Origin: Roseovarius sp. TE539
GTDB taxonomy: Bacteria > Pseudomonadota > Alphaproteobacteria > Rhodobacterales > Rhodobacteraceae
Length of the DNA stretch: 64,000 bases
Direction of reading: 5' to 3'
Assembly: GCF_003298505.1 (NCBI RefSeq)
Contig: NZ_QNGB01000013.1
Coordinates: forward strand, 1-64,000
The first letter of the stretch is position 1. Each line of letters starts with the position of its first letter. The notes beneath the pieces are model-generated. The model saw nothing but the letters and a program-made list of their open reading frames with translations. It was not told the DNA's origin and did not search any database. A program made the position numbers and the translations under genes. Below, piece after piece: positions 1-9,104 of this stretch.

Positions 1-75
1 GGAACCAAAGGTTCGATGATCGCCCACTGCCTGTCTGTCAAAGTCCGTCTGCTCAAGATCGCCTCCCGTTTTTGA
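1..75 (+). other. possible 3' end of a truncated gene
   Basis: The first reading frame is open from the window edge to a TGA at 73-75 and encodes a basic tail ending in SVKVRLLKIASRF. It may be the last codons of a gene that starts outside the window, or chance. I do not recognise the family. Base composition is less GC-rich than serS downstream, as is the next fragment, which suggests both belong to an acquired or decaying segment. Confidence 0.25.
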
Positions 76-132
76 TCTTGAATCAAACGAGAACCGATTT
101 GGGAATCCCCTAAATGCAGACGCCGCCAAAAT

Positions 133-261
133 CAGATTGAGGATGCTGGTTTCAAATACTGGTTTCCTTTTGACGCCAAACGGGATTTGGCGTTCGGACC
201 GGCTAGGAAGGAATTCCTTCAATCTATGGGGTTGGATGGTTGGCCGTATATTGAGGAATAA
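133..261 (+). pseudogene. low-GC C-terminal gene remnant
   Basis: Forty-two codons run in frame to the TAA at 259-261 and encode a tail that ends in QSMGLDGWPYIEE and contains FKYWFPFDAKRDLAF. The composition looks protein-like (aromatic and charged residues, a plausible C-terminus). The frame has no good start: it is open only from an upstream TGA just before position 76, and the codons next to that stop look non-coding. Third positions are AT-rich compared with every neighbouring gene. I read it as the 3' remnant of a transferred gene; the family is not recognised. Confidence 0.35.
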
Positions 262-304
262 GAATAACGTTTGCGGAATGGCGCAAGTGGCAGGCCGGTC
301 CGGA

Positions 305-356
305 GGGCTACACCCCACCCGACCCGCCGGGTGCGGGATGAACCCCGCCCTACACC
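305..356. repeat. REP-like GC-rich repeat upstream of serS
   Basis: Two similar half-units, GGGCTACACCCCACCC and GGGATGAACCCCGCCC, flank a small palindromic core (CCCGACCCG / CGGGTGCGGG). On the minus strand the unit begins GGTGTAGGGCGGGGTTCATC, which resembles the dispersed intergenic repeat family common in Roseobacter genomes. That identification is from memory. Only one copy was found in the window, so dispersal cannot be shown here. Confidence 0.4.
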
Positions 357-413
357 TCGGGAAAAAACTGGTGCATAAGCGCGCGGGAGACGATTCACGC
401 GAGGGACCATTCC

Positions 414-1706
414 ATGCACGACATCCGCGCCATCCGCGACAATCCGGACGCTTTCGATGCGGCGATGGCCCGGCGAGGGCTGGAGAGTGTTTCGGGCGAC
501 ATCCTCGCGCTCGACGAGGCGCGCCGCGCCCGCATCCATGCCGCCGAGGTGGCACAGGCCGAGCAGAACAAGGCCAGCAAGGAGGTCGGCGCGGCCAAGG
601 CGAAGGGCGACGACGCGGCCTTCGAGCGGCTGCGCGCCAAGGTCACCGAGAAGAAGGCCGAGGTAGCCGCGATGCAGGCCGAGGCGCGGGAGATGGACGA
701 CAGGCTCACCGACCTGCTGATGGGCTTGCCCAACCTGCCGATGGACGATGTGCCCGACGGCGCGGACGAGGCCGACAACCGGGAGATCCACCGCCGGGGG
801 GAGCCGAGGCCATTCGATTTCGCACCCGGCGAGCATTTCGACATCGCCGGCGTGAAACCGGGAATGGATTTCGAAACCGCCGCAAGGCTTTCGGGATCAC
901 GTTTCGTGGTGATGTCGGGCGGTGTCGCACGGATCCACCGGGCGCTGGCACAGTTCATGATCGACACCCATGTCGAGGAAAACGGCCTGAGCGAGACCTG
1001 GACGCCGGTGCTGGTGCGCGACGAGATGATGTACGGCACCGGGCAATTGCCCAAGTTCGGCGAGGACAGTTACCGCACCACCAACGGCTGGTGGCTGGTG
1101 CCCACGGCGGAGGTGACGCTGACCAACCTGGTCAACGGCCTGACCTTGGACGAGGAGAGCCTGCCGCGGCGGTTCGTGGCCCACACGCAGTGCTTCCGCT
1201 CGGAGGCGGGCAGCGCCGGCAAGGACACCGCCGGGATGCTGCGCCAGCACCAGTTCGAGAAGGTCGAGATGGTCAGCGTCACCCATCCGGACAGGAGCCG
1301 CGAGGAGCTGGACCGGATGACCGACTGTGCGCAGGGCATCCTCGAACGGCTGGGCCTGCCCTACCGCACGGTGGTGCTGTGCACCGGCGACATGGGCTTC
1401 GGCGCGCGGCGGACCCATGACATCGAGGTCTGGCTGCCCGGGCAGGACACCTACCGCGAGATTTCGTCGGTGTCGGTCTGCGGCGATTTCCAGGCACGAC
1501 GGATGAACGCGCGGTTCCGCCCCGCGGAGGGCGGCAAGCCGCGGTTCCTGCACACGCTCAACGGCTCGGGTCTGGCCGTGGGGCGCTGCCTGATCGCGGT
1601 GCTGGAGAACGGCCAACAGGCCGACGGATCGGTTGATCTGCCCGAGGCCCTGCACCCCTGGCTGCGCGGCCGGACCCGGCTGAACCCCGATGGCGAACTG
1701 GTCTGA
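414..1706 (+). CDS. serS: serine--tRNA ligase
   Basis: Charges tRNA-Ser (and tRNA-Sec where present) with serine in the cytoplasm. The 430-residue length is normal for bacterial SerRS. Residues about 30-105 form the antiparallel coiled-coil arm that contacts the tRNA long variable arm. The class II catalytic core follows, with motif 2 ([13 protein letters not shown], then a HQFEKVEM stretch) and motif 3 (GSGLAVGR) near the C-terminus. The start is an ATG preceded by GAGGGA. It stands alone: the upstream 413 bases hold gene remnants and a repeat, and an IS remnant lies downstream. Function is secure. Confidence 0.98.
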   Translation: MHDIRAIRDNPDAFDAAMARRGLESVSGDILALDEARRARIHAAEVAQAEQNKASKEVGAAKAKGDDAAFERLRAKVTEKKAEVAAMQAEAREMDDRLTDLLMGLPNLPMDDVPDGADEADNREIHRRGEPRPFDFAPGEHFDIAGVKPGMDFETAARLSGSRFVVMSGGVARIHRALAQFMIDTHVEENGLSETWTPVLVRDEMMYGTGQLPKFGEDSYRTTNGWWLVPTAEVTLTNLVNGLTLDEESLPRRFVAHTQCFRSEAGSAGKDTAGMLRQHQFEKVEMVSVTHPDRSREELDRMTDCAQGILERLGLPYRTVVLCTGDMGFGARRTHDIEVWLPGQDTYREISSVSVCGDFQARRMNARFRPAEGGKPRFLHTLNGSGLAVGRCLIAVLENGQQADGSVDLPEALHPWLRGRTRLNPDGELV

Positions 1707-1799
1707 CGCCCGGCGCCCCCGGCCCCGTTTCCGGTTCTCCGCCCGGCGCCCGGCCCGGGCAGCCCGAACGGCCGCGATGCCGCAGGTGCAATCGGCGGG

Positions 1800-1883
1800 T
1801 GTCAGCCCATTTTGTTGAAAACTCGGGCTTGATTGAAGCGTGTTGTGCTGATCCAATTTTGCCGATGAGCCGGAGGATCGGCG
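1800..1883 (+). other. likely left-end sequence of the IS1182-family remnant
   Basis: The stretch after serS contains CCCATTTTGTTGAAAACTCG just before the transposase remnant. Its GC content is visibly lower than that of the flanking genes. The TTTTGTTGAAAA core looks like the outer end of an IS1182-type element, but no matching right-hand inverted repeat is visible because the right end is lost. GGAGGA at 1872-1877 is the transposase ribosome binding site. Confidence 0.35.
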
Positions 1884-2578
1884 ATGATGGGATCGCGGCA
1901 GGAGGCGCAACCGGCGCCATTCTGCGCGTTCTCGCATAAGTATCACGTTCCACGAGGCCACCTTTTGCGGTCGATTGATCGGTTCGTCGACCTGAGAAGC
2001 ATCCGTGCCCATCTTGCAGATTTCTACAGCCACGCCGGCCGTCCCTCGATCGATCCCGAGTTGCTGATCCGGATGCGGCTGGTCGGCTATTGCCTTGGTA
2101 TCCGGTCCGAGTGGCGGCCTGCGAAGAGGTGCATCCGAACCTGGCGTATCGATGGTTCTGCCGCCTCGACCTGACCGACCGGATCCCGGATCACTCGACA
2201 TTTTCCAAGAACCGGCATGAGCGCTTTCGCGAGAGCGAACTGCTGCGCCATCTGTTCCAGACAACGGTGGCGCGCTGTATCGAGAAGGGCCTGGTCAGTG
2301 GCCCAAGCATGGCCATCGATGCCAGCCTGATCGAAGCGGATGCGAACAAGCAGAACTCGACACCGAGGGACGACCGGGACTCGGCGCGGATCGACCCGGC
2401 CGATGCGCCCCGCGCGGTTTGCGAGTATCTCGACACGCTGGACTTGGCCGCGTTCGGCGCCGCCAGCGAGGTTCAACCCAAGTTCATTTCGCATTCAGAT
2501 CCGCCCAGCCAATGGACCGCAGCCCGGCAGTACGCGCCGCCGTGGGCTTTCATCGCCACAAAACAAGGCTGTAGCTGA
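1884..2578 (+). pseudogene. IS1182-family transposase, frameshifted and 3'-truncated
   Basis: The N-terminal part reads LLRSIDRFVDLRSIRAHLAD and RPSIDPELLIRM, typical of IS1182-family DDE transposases. Near 2117 a single base is missing (CGG CC TGC where family members read CGG CTC TGC), and the sequence continues one frame away as CEEVHPNLAYRWFCRLDLTD and DHSTFSKNRHERF, then AIDASLIEADANKQ. After PKFISHSDPPSQW the similarity ends, although intact members carry about another 250 residues with the remaining catalytic acids. The protein is therefore dead twice over, by frameshift and by truncation. An IS110-type fragment lies directly downstream on the other strand. Confidence 0.85.
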
Positions 2579-2704
2579 CTAAAAGATCAGTACGTGGTCC
2601 CGTCGCACCTTCTTGCGCGGAACAGGCTGCCAATCGCCATCTGCCCGATGGATCTGGAACCCGTTCTTCGCCAGATCGAGCCCAATCTTGAACATCTCCG
2701 ACAT
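2579..2704 (-). pseudogene. IS110/IS1111-family transposase, N-terminal fragment
   Basis: Read on the minus strand from an ATG at 2704, the frame gives MSEMFKIGLDLAKNGFQIH and then RKKVRRDHVLIF before a TAG at 2581-2579. GLDLAKN.FQ.H and FRKKLRRDQVL are the conserved opening of IS1111-type (IS110 superfamily) transposases, where the Asp of GLD starts the DEDD catalytic set. Only about 41 of roughly 340 residues remain, abutting the 3' edge of the IS1182 remnant. The junction near 2579 probably marks an insertion or deletion between the two elements. Confidence 0.75.
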
Positions 2705-2775
2705 GACCGGACGTCTTTGAGGGTCATCGCAGACCCGTCCTGGCACATCGGTGCCGTCGGGGGGCGGTCACATCA

Positions 2776-3015
2776 TCAACGCCTTTCCAGCGCGGCGATG
2801 CGAGCTTCGAGCGCGGTATTTTCCTCGCGCGCTTTGCGGGCCATCTCGCGGACGGCTTCGAATTCCTCGCGGGTGACGAGATCGCGCTCGGCGAGCCAGC
2901 GGTCGAGCATCGACTTCATCGCCGTTTCGGCCTCCTCGCGGGCGCCTTGTGCCACGCCCATGGCATTGGTCATCAACTGCGAGATGTCGTCCATCATCTT
3001 GTTGCGGGTCTGCAT
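2776..3015 (-). CDS. ubiK: UbiK-type accessory factor (BMFP domain)
   Basis: A 79-residue acidic/basic helical protein of the UbiK/YqiC family, a cytosolic or membrane-associated helper that binds the ubiquinone-biosynthesis protein UbiJ and lipids in enterobacteria. The N-terminal half is an amphipathic helix (MDDISQLMTNAMGVAQG). The C-terminal half is a coiled coil (TREEFEAVREMARKAREENT, then a Leu/Ala heptad) ending in LERR, the family signature. The start is an ATG with a GGAGG box. It is divergent from lgt and shares a short intergenic region. The exact role in alphaproteobacteria is inferred from the family. Confidence 0.85.
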   Translation of the reverse strand: MQTRNKMMDDISQLMTNAMGVAQGAREEAETAMKSMLDRWLAERDLVTREEFEAVREMARKAREENTALEARIAALERR

Positions 3016-3111
3016 GCTGTCCTCCGCGGTTCCGTTTCAAGTCTATATGGGATGGACGGGCCGCGGCGGCAAGCTTGACTTTCCGCGCAGCGCACAGGCA
3101 CAGAGGCGGCC

Positions 3112-4008
3112 ATGCTGGCCAGTCTCCCATTTCCCGAAATCGCCCCGGAGATCTTCTCGATTGATCTTTTCGGCTTCGAGCTCGCATTGCGCTGGTACGC
3201 GCTGGCCTATGTCGTCGGGATCGTGATCGGATGGCGTGTCGCGCTGCGGGCGCTGGACCGCCCGACACTCTGGCCCGCCGACACCCCCCCGATGGAGCGC
3301 GAGCGGTTCGACGATCTGGCCACATGGATCATCCTGGGGATAATTCTGGGTGGTCGTCTGGGCTATGTACTTTTTTACCAACCGGCGTATTTCGTTCAGA
3401 ACCCGGCCGAGATCCTCATGGTCTGGCGGGGCGGAATGTCGTTTCATGGTGGGCTTCTGGGGGTGGTCGCGGCCTGCGTCGTTCACTCGGGTCGAAACCG
3501 GCATCCGTGGCTTTCGGTGGCCGATCTGCTGTGCATGGTCGCACCCATCGGTCTGCTGCTGGGGCGGGTTGCCAACTTCATCAACAACGAACTCTGGGGC
3601 CGGCCGACGGACCTGCCCTGGGGCGTTGTTTTTCCCGGTCCGGCGGCACAGGATTGCGCCGGGGTGACGGGGCTGTGCGCACGGCATCCTTCGCAACTCT
3701 ACGAGGCGGCACTGGAGGGGCTGGTGCTGGGCGCGGTCCTGCTATGGCTGGCATGGCGGCGCGGAGCGTTGCGCCGCAAGGGCCTGATCACCGGACTGTT
3801 CTTCGCCGGTTACGGGCTCTCGCGTTTCGCGGTCGAGTTCGTCCGCCAGCCCGATCCGCAATTCGTCACCCCGGGCAATCCGCTGGGACTCGCGTTTCAT
3901 GCCGGGGGAGTCGGCCTGACGATGGGGCAGCTTCTGTCGGTGCCGATGATCCTCTTCGGCCTTGCGGTGGCGTGGCACGCGTCACGGGCGGCGCGGCGCC
4001 ACGCATGA
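3112..4008 (+). CDS. lgt: phosphatidylglycerol--prolipoprotein diacylglyceryl transferase
   Basis: Inner-membrane enzyme that transfers diacylglycerol from phosphatidylglycerol to the lipobox cysteine of prolipoproteins, the first step of lipoprotein maturation. The 298 residues contain about seven hydrophobic segments. The Lgt signature is present as [17 protein letters not shown] followed by LPWG; the usual NGE is NNE here. HPSQLYEA and the late [14 protein letters not shown] are also typical. Its TGA overlaps the ATG of the next gene (ATGA), so it heads an lgt-midA-pgeF operon. Confidence 0.96.
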   Translation: MLASLPFPEIAPEIFSIDLFGFELALRWYALAYVVGIVIGWRVALRALDRPTLWPADTPPMERERFDDLATWIILGIILGGRLGYVLFYQPAYFVQNPAEILMVWRGGMSFHGGLLGVVAACVVHSGRNRHPWLSVADLLCMVAPIGLLLGRVANFINNELWGRPTDLPWGVVFPGPAAQDCAGVTGLCARHPSQLYEAALEGLVLGAVLLWLAWRRGALRRKGLITGLFFAGYGLSRFAVEFVRQPDPQFVTPGNPLGLAFHAGGVGLTMGQLLSVPMILFGLAVAWHASRAARRHA

Positions 4009-5066
4009 CGGCCCTGTCGGACCTTATCGCCATGCGCATCCGCGCCGACGGTCCGATGCCGATTTCCGAATTCATGCATATCTGCCTCATGCATCCCGAA
4101 AACGGCTACTACGCCACCCGCGATCCGCTGGGACGCGGCGGCGACTTCATCACCGCGCCGGAAATAAGCCAGATGTTCGGAGAACTGGTTGGGCTGTCGC
4201 TGGCACAGGCATGGCTGGACCAGGGGGCCCCGACCCGCTTTGCCCTTGCCGAAGCGGGGCCCGGACGCGGCACGCTCATGGCCGATCTACTGCGTGCAAC
4301 GCGCGCCGTTTCGGGATTCCACGCCGCCGCGGAGCTGCATCTGATCGAAACCTCGGCCACCCTGCGCGACGTGCAGCGCAATACGCTTTCAGGGCATCCC
4401 GCAACATGGCATGAACATCATGGCACCCTGCCCGATCTTCCGCTTTTCCTGATCGCCAACGAGTTCTTCGACGCGCTTCCGGTGCGGCAGTACGAACGCG
4501 CGGGAAGTTTGTGGCGCGAACGCTGCGTGGGTCTAGAGGGGGGGCGCCTTCGTCCGGGCCTGGGGGCACCGTTGCCCCTGGGCGGCCTCGATCACCGGCT
4601 GGAGGATACCCGTGACGGTGATGTGGTCGAGGTGTCGTCCGAATCGGCAGCCGTCGCCAAGGCCATCGGCACCCGGATCGCCGCGCATGGCGGGGCGGCG
4701 CTGATCTTCGATTATGGTGACTGGCGGTCGCTGGGTGACACGCTCCAGGCGGTCAAGGGGCACCGGACAGCCGACCCCTTCGAGGCCCCGGGCACCGCCG
4801 ACCTGACCGCGCATGTGGATTTCGAAGCGCTTGCGCACGCGACCCCGTCGGCCCACAGCCGGTTGACAGCACAGGGTGTTTTCCTGGAACGGCTTGGCAT
4901 CACCGCACGGGCAAAGGCCCTCGCGCGGCGGCTGGAGGGCGCGGCACTGGAGGCGCATGTGGCCGCACATCGGCGCTTGACCCATCCCGAGGAAATGGGG
5001 ACGGTCTTCAAGGTGATCGCCTTTCATCCCGAAACCGCGGCGCCGCCGCCCGGAACCACGCCATGA
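4005..5066 (+). CDS. MidA/NDUFAF7-family SAM-dependent methyltransferase
   Basis: A 353-residue class I methyltransferase of the MidA family. The human homologue NDUFAF7 dimethylates an arginine of complex I subunit NDUFS2, and the bacterial role is presumed similar. The N-terminus carries [19 protein letters not shown], which is conserved in the family. The SAM-binding loop is [15 protein letters not shown], and the family motif [14 protein letters not shown] follows. A late DYGD segment fits the rest of the fold. The start overlaps the lgt stop (ATGA) and the stop overlaps pgeF in the same way, indicating translational coupling. The target protein cannot be read from the sequence. Confidence 0.9.
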   Translation: MTALSDLIAMRIRADGPMPISEFMHICLMHPENGYYATRDPLGRGGDFITAPEISQMFGELVGLSLAQAWLDQGAPTRFALAEAGPGRGTLMADLLRATRAVSGFHAAAELHLIETSATLRDVQRNTLSGHPATWHEHHGTLPDLPLFLIANEFFDALPVRQYERAGSLWRERCVGLEGGRLRPGLGAPLPLGGLDHRLEDTRDGDVVEVSSESAAVAKAIGTRIAAHGGAALIFDYGDWRSLGDTLQAVKGHRTADPFEAPGTADLTAHVDFEALAHATPSAHSRLTAQGVFLERLGITARAKALARRLEGAALEAHVAAHRRLTHPEEMGTVFKVIAFHPETAAPPPGTTP

Positions 5067-5818
5067 CGCTGGAAATACTGACCTCCGACAGCCTCGCGCC
5101 GTTGCGCCACGGCTTTTTCACCCGTCGGGGCGGTGCGTCCTCGGGGGTGTTTGCCGGGCTCAACTGCGGCATCGGGTCGTCGGACCAGCGCGAGATCGTG
5201 ACCATCAATCGCGGCCGCGTTGCCGATGCGATGGGTGTCCCGCCCGGCCGACTGGTGACTCTTCACCAGCTTCATTCAGCCGACGCCGTGACACTGGACG
5301 CGGCCCCCGACACGGCAACGCACGCCGACGCGATGGCAACGGCGGTGCCCGGACTGGCACTTGCGGTCCTGACGGCCGATTGCCAGCCGGTGCTGCTTGC
5401 CGATCACGAGGCCGGGATCGTGGGCGCCGCGCATGCCGGCTGGCGCGGGGCGCTCGACGGAGTGCTGGACGCCGCGATTGGCGCGATGGAAAGCCTCGGC
5501 GCGGCGCGCGCGCGCATCGCGGCGGTCATCGGCCCCACGATCAGCCAGGCCGCCTACGAGGTGGGGCCTGAATTCCTGGACGAATTCCTGAACCAGGATC
5601 CGGCCAACAGCCGCTTCTTCGCGTCCGGCAACGGTGATCGCCTTCACTTCGATCTGCCCGGATACGGGCTGCACCGCCTGCGCGAGGCCGGGGTCGGCAG
5701 CGCAGAATGGACCCGCCATTGCACCTACAGCGATCCGGGCCGCTTCTACTCTTATCGGCGCGCGGTGCACGAGGGCGACGTGGACTATGGACGGCTGATT
5801 TCAGTCATCCGTATCTGA
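5063..5818 (+). CDS. pgeF: peptidoglycan editing factor PgeF / YfiH-type multicopper-fold protein
   Basis: A 251-residue protein of the YfiH/DUF152 family. Characterised members act as purine nucleoside phosphorylase/adenosine deaminase or laccase-like enzymes, and the E. coli homologue keeps L-serine out of peptidoglycan. Metal-binding positions are visible: the family HGFFTR opening, Cys in LTADCQPVLL, and His in GAAHAGWRG. The C-terminal CTYSDPGRFYSYRR is typical. It is the last gene of the lgt operon by 4-base overlap; lgt and pgeF both serve the cell envelope. Confidence 0.9.
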   Translation: MTLEILTSDSLAPLRHGFFTRRGGASSGVFAGLNCGIGSSDQREIVTINRGRVADAMGVPPGRLVTLHQLHSADAVTLDAAPDTATHADAMATAVPGLALAVLTADCQPVLLADHEAGIVGAAHAGWRGALDGVLDAAIGAMESLGAARARIAAVIGPTISQAAYEVGPEFLDEFLNQDPANSRFFASGNGDRLHFDLPGYGLHRLREAGVGSAEWTRHCTYSDPGRFYSYRRAVHEGDVDYGRLISVIRI

Positions 5819-6045
5819 ACCGCCCTGACACGTGACAGATTTCAGCCCCATTCGAATCCTTGTCTGGTTCCTGGAACCTCGCTTTTCACAATGTTTTCAT
5901 AAACTTGGAAGAATCCTGCGGCACATTGGCGGGCGGCGGCAGCTCGGATCGCCGCCACGACCATCCCATGAAGCTGCCCAAGTGTGGCCCGTTTGCAGCG
6001 CGATGCTGCCACCCAGAGTTCGAGGGCAGCAACGGAGGACACGCC

Positions 6046-6189
6046 ATGACACGGAAAAAGCGCTGGATGCAGTCGGTGATCGACGCGAGCACACAGGACA
6101 TGCCCGCCTTGCCGTTCAGCCGCCAGGCGCGGCGCAAGGGGGGGCTGAAGGCACGCCACACCGCCCCGATGCTTTTGCGCTCGGCCTGA
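6046..6189 (+). CDS. small conserved protein (47 aa), function unknown
   Basis: An ATG with a strong GGAGG at 6034-6038 opens 47 codons beginning MTRKKRWMQSVIDAS and continuing MPALPFSRQARRK. The product is short, very basic and apparently soluble. It resembles the short proteins with a W-M-.-S-V-I core and a PALPF motif that I recall from other Rhodobacterales, so it is likely a genuine gene. It stands alone between pgeF and the Hint-domain gene. A role in nucleic-acid or membrane binding is only suggested by charge. Confidence 0.65.
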   Translation: MTRKKRWMQSVIDASTQDMPALPFSRQARRKGGLKARHTAPMLLRSA

Positions 6190-6420
6190 CTGCCGGCAGG
6201 CGATTCGCACAGTTCCGGACAGATTGTGCCACTCCTGTCCCGGCGTCCGCTACAATCGTCGGTGCAGCCGGAGATTGGCGGCATACCACGTTCAATCCGG
6301 TGTGCCGCTTGACCGATCCGTCCTGCAAGATCATATTGTTCATAGCGACGAACCAAGTCCATCTGTCGTCGTCGGTGGGGGCCGGCGCGGTTGTGACGTC
6401 CTTTTAAAAGGAAACGCAAC

Positions 6421-7185
6421 ATGGTCTATACCCCCACTGCGCCTGCCCTCGTGGCGGCGCGGCACGAACTGGGTTCCGGGCTTGCAAGGGCCGGCACGGA
6501 GCGGGCCCTGAGCCGGGAAAGAACCTACGATGTCGAGGCGCTGCGACCCGACGGATCGGTAACGCGAAGAAGCCTCGGCGCGCCCGCGACCCCGGCTTTC
6601 GAAGCAGCATTCTCCGCCGTTGCACGCGGCACCCTGATCGCGACGACCAGGGGACAGGTCGCCGTCGAGGATCTGGCCCCGGGCATGAAGCTTGTCACCA
6701 ACGAGCGGGGCCCCTCTCCCCTCATGTGGATCGGCGCGATGACGCTTCCGCCGCGCCCGGCCGGACGCGATGGCGATACCCGTCTGATACGTGTGATGGC
6801 GGATGCCTTCGGCATCGGCCGCCCGATGCCCGACTTCCTGACCGGTCCCGGCGCGCGCATCCTGAAACGCAACGGCGCGCAAGCCGACATGGTGCTGACC
6901 CCCTTTCTGGATCTCGTCGACGGCAACGGGGTGGTCGCGGTCAATCCGCCCAGTCCGGTACGGCTTTTTCACCTGGGATTGCGGCGCCACGCCACGATCA
7001 CCGCGGCCGGACTCACGATCGAGTCGTTTCACCCCGGACCGGGGTTCGAGCGTCAGATGACCGCCGCCATGCTGGAGCGGTTCATGGCGTTCTTTCCGCA
7101 TCTCGCAAGGCCATCGGAATTCGGACCGCTTGCGCATCCCCGCCAACCGCTGGGCAGCGCCGGCGGACAATCCGACGTGGCCTGA
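6421..7185 (+). CDS. Hint-domain protein lacking the canonical cysteine
   Basis: A 254-residue protein of the Rhodobacterales Hint_2 (hedgehog/intein-like) group. The core begins about residue 65 with [20 protein letters not shown] and continues with a [14 protein letters not shown] strand and a late [12 protein letters not shown] block. In most relatives the first strand starts with Cys (CF.PGT.I), the nucleophile for self-splicing; here the position is Ala, so autoprocessing is unlikely. No signal peptide is visible. The start has AAGGAAA upstream. A second Hint protein with the Cys intact lies at 52303-53367. The physiological role of the family is unknown. Confidence 0.75.
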   Translation: MVYTPTAPALVAARHELGSGLARAGTERALSRERTYDVEALRPDGSVTRRSLGAPATPAFEAAFSAVARGTLIATTRGQVAVEDLAPGMKLVTNERGPSPLMWIGAMTLPPRPAGRDGDTRLIRVMADAFGIGRPMPDFLTGPGARILKRNGAQADMVLTPFLDLVDGNGVVAVNPPSPVRLFHLGLRRHATITAAGLTIESFHPGPGFERQMTAAMLERFMAFFPHLARPSEFGPLAHPRQPLGSAGGQSDVA

Positions 7186-7195
7186 CGCACGCCGC

Positions 7196-7702
7196 TCAGT
7201 CCTGTTCGCTCAGCCGTGCCTCAAGGATATCGAACGGAACGCCCGGCTCGTCCTTGGCCCCGCGGATCACCAGGGAGGTCTTGACACTGCCCACGTTCTC
7301 GGCCGCGGTCAGTTCACCTGTCAGGAACTGCTGGAAAGTCGACAGGTCCGGCGCGACACATTTGAGGATGAAATCCACCTCCCCGTTGAGCATGTGGCAC
7401 TCGCGCACCAGAGGCCAAGCCCGGCAGCGCGCCTCGAAGGCGGAAAGATCGGCTTCGGCCTGGCTCTGCAAGCCCACGCTGGCAAAGACCTGAACCTCGA
7501 AACCCAATTCGCGCGCATCGACCTCGGCATGGTAGCCACGGATCAGGCCCGCGTCCTCCAGCGCCCGAACCCGGCGCAGGCAGGGCGGCGCGGAAATACC
7601 CACGCGGCGGGCAAGTTCGACGTTGGTCATTCGGCCATCGGCCTGCAACTCGGCCAGAATCTTGCGATCAATGGGATCGAGGCGGGAGGCGGGCATCGGC
7701 AA
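7196..7702 (-). CDS. Lrp/AsnC-family transcriptional regulator
   Basis: A 168-residue regulator. An N-terminal winged helix-turn-helix ([20 protein letters not shown], then [21 protein letters not shown]) is followed by a RAM/AsnC ligand-binding domain with GEVDFILKC and a late TSLV strand. Members form octamers and sense amino acids or related metabolites. It is transcribed divergently from trxB, and the 195-base region between them has two GCGCAA half-sites 21 bases apart that could be its operator. Start at either of the first two Met codons. The target regulon is unknown. Confidence 0.93.
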   Translation of the reverse strand: MPMPASRLDPIDRKILAELQADGRMTNVELARRVGISAPPCLRRVRALEDAGLIRGYHAEVDARELGFEVQVFASVGLQSQAEADLSAFEARCRAWPLVRECHMLNGEVDFILKCVAPDLSTFQQFLTGELTAAENVGSVKTSLVIRGAKDEPGVPFDILEARLSEQD

Positions 7703-7744
7703 TCTCCGGGTTTTTCGCGATTGTTATATCACCGCACCGGCATT

Positions 7745-7776
7745 GCGCAATATTGTTTCAACGCTGCGCAAGATAA
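7745..7776. promoter_or_regulatory. candidate Lrp-type operator between lrp and trxB
   Basis: GCGCAATATT (7745-7754) and GCGCAAGATAAT (7766-7777) are near-identical half-sites on the same face of the helix, 21 bases apart. They lie in the AT-rich part of an otherwise GC-rich divergent intergenic region. Lrp/AsnC proteins typically bind phased AT-rich repeats next to their own gene. This is inference from position and repetition only. Confidence 0.3.
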
Positions 7777-7897
7777 TTTCTCATTACTTCCGAAGCACAA
7801 AGGCTGGCGAAGCACGCCCGCGGGGGTTTCAAGCCACGTCGCGGGCGTCTATATCTTCAGCCGAGTCATGCAAGGAACTGGCGGGAAGGGGCGCAGG

Positions 7898-8887
7898 ATG
7901 GCCGACAAGCGACACACGAAATGCCTGATCGTCGGATCGGGGCCGGCCGGATATACCGCTGCGGTCTACGCGAGCCGGGCAATGCTGGAACCCGTGCTTG
8001 TGCAGGGGCTGGAACCGGGCGGGCAGCTGACCACCACCACCGAGGTCGAGAACTGGCCCGGCGACACCGAGGTGCAGGGCCCGGACCTGATGGTGCGCAT
8101 GGAAGCCCATGCCAAGGCCGTTGGCTGCGAGATCATCGGCGACATCATCACCGACCTGGACGTTTCCGCGCGCCCCTTCACCGCGACCGGCGACAGCGGC
8201 GCCATCTACAGCGCCGACGCGGTGATCCTGGCCACCGGCGCAAGAGCCAAATGGCTGGGGCTCGACTCGGAGGAGGCGTTCAAGGGTTTCGGCGTGTCGG
8301 CCTGTGCCACCTGCGACGGGTTTTTCTACCGCGGCGAGGAAATCGTGGTGATCGGCGGCGGCAACACCGCCGTCGAGGAGGCGCTGTTCCTGACCAATTT
8401 CGCCAGCAAGGTGACGCTGATCCACCGCCGTGACGAGCTGCGGGCCGAGCAGATCCTGCAGAACCGGCTGATGAAACATCCCAAGGTCGAAACCCTGTGG
8501 TTCCATGAACTCGAGGAGGTGCTGGGCGAGGACAACCCCAAGGGTGTGACCGGCGTCCGGGTGCGCGACAACCGGAGCGGCGAAACATCCGAGATCGCCT
8601 GCAAGGGCGTCTTCATCGCCATCGGCCACGCCCCGGCCAGCGAACTGGTCAAAGGCAAGGTCGAGATGCACCACGGAGATTACGTGCGTGTCGAACCGGG
8701 CAGCACCCGCACCTCGGTTCCGGGGCTTTTCGCTGCCGGGGACCTGACCGATCACATCTACAGGCAGGCGGTCACGAGTGCGGGCATGGGCTGCATGGCG
8801 GCATTGGACGCCGAAAAGTTCCTGGCCGAGCAGGACGTGGTGGACGAGGATCCCGATCCGGTCCGCCACGACGCGGCGGCAGAGTGA
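7898..8887 (+). CDS. trxB: thioredoxin-disulfide reductase
   Basis: FAD/NADPH enzyme that keeps thioredoxin reduced. The chosen start gives 329 residues and [20 protein letters not shown], the FAD-binding GXGXXA loop. An earlier in-frame ATG at 7868 is possible, but GGGAAGGGG sits correctly for 7898. The redox pair is CATC within [13 protein letters not shown]. The NADPH loop is [13 protein letters not shown], and the final FAD motif is [14 protein letters not shown]. It is divergent from the Lrp regulator, which may control it. The 3' end is followed by a perfect hairpin at 8906-8927. Confidence 0.95.
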   Translation: MADKRHTKCLIVGSGPAGYTAAVYASRAMLEPVLVQGLEPGGQLTTTTEVENWPGDTEVQGPDLMVRMEAHAKAVGCEIIGDIITDLDVSARPFTATGDSGAIYSADAVILATGARAKWLGLDSEEAFKGFGVSACATCDGFFYRGEEIVVIGGGNTAVEEALFLTNFASKVTLIHRRDELRAEQILQNRLMKHPKVETLWFHELEEVLGEDNPKGVTGVRVRDNRSGETSEIACKGVFIAIGHAPASELVKGKVEMHHGDYVRVEPGSTRTSVPGLFAAGDLTDHIYRQAVTSAGMGCMAALDAEKFLAEQDVVDEDPDPVRHDAAAE

Positions 8888-8905
8888 TCTGACGCATGGG
8901 ACACC

Positions 8906-8927
8906 GGATCGGGAGTCCGCCCGATCC
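8906..8927 (+). terminator. hairpin after trxB
   Basis: GGATCGGG and CCCGATCC are perfect 8-base arms around a 6-base loop, 18 bases beyond the trxB stop. No immediate T-run follows (a TTTT comes about 18 bases later), so it may stabilise the 3' end or act as a weak terminator. Confidence 0.45.
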
Positions 8928-9104
8928 ATGCGAGGCCGGGACACTTTTCTGCATTGCAGCATAATCGCGTCACCCCGGTCCCTTTTTCGGCAAATCGCCC
9001 AAACTCGGCTTGAAACCTGCCACAAAGCGGGTTTACGGCAGCGTTAAAAGCGGATGCGCCGGGCGGCGCAGACCGAGCGGACAAGTCATAAATCGAGAAT
9101 CCTC

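Noticed and set aside
897-2264. A 455-codon minus-strand frame covering serS and the IS remnant
   Set aside because: It crosses a real gene and a pseudogene boundary; the composition is that of a shadow frame.
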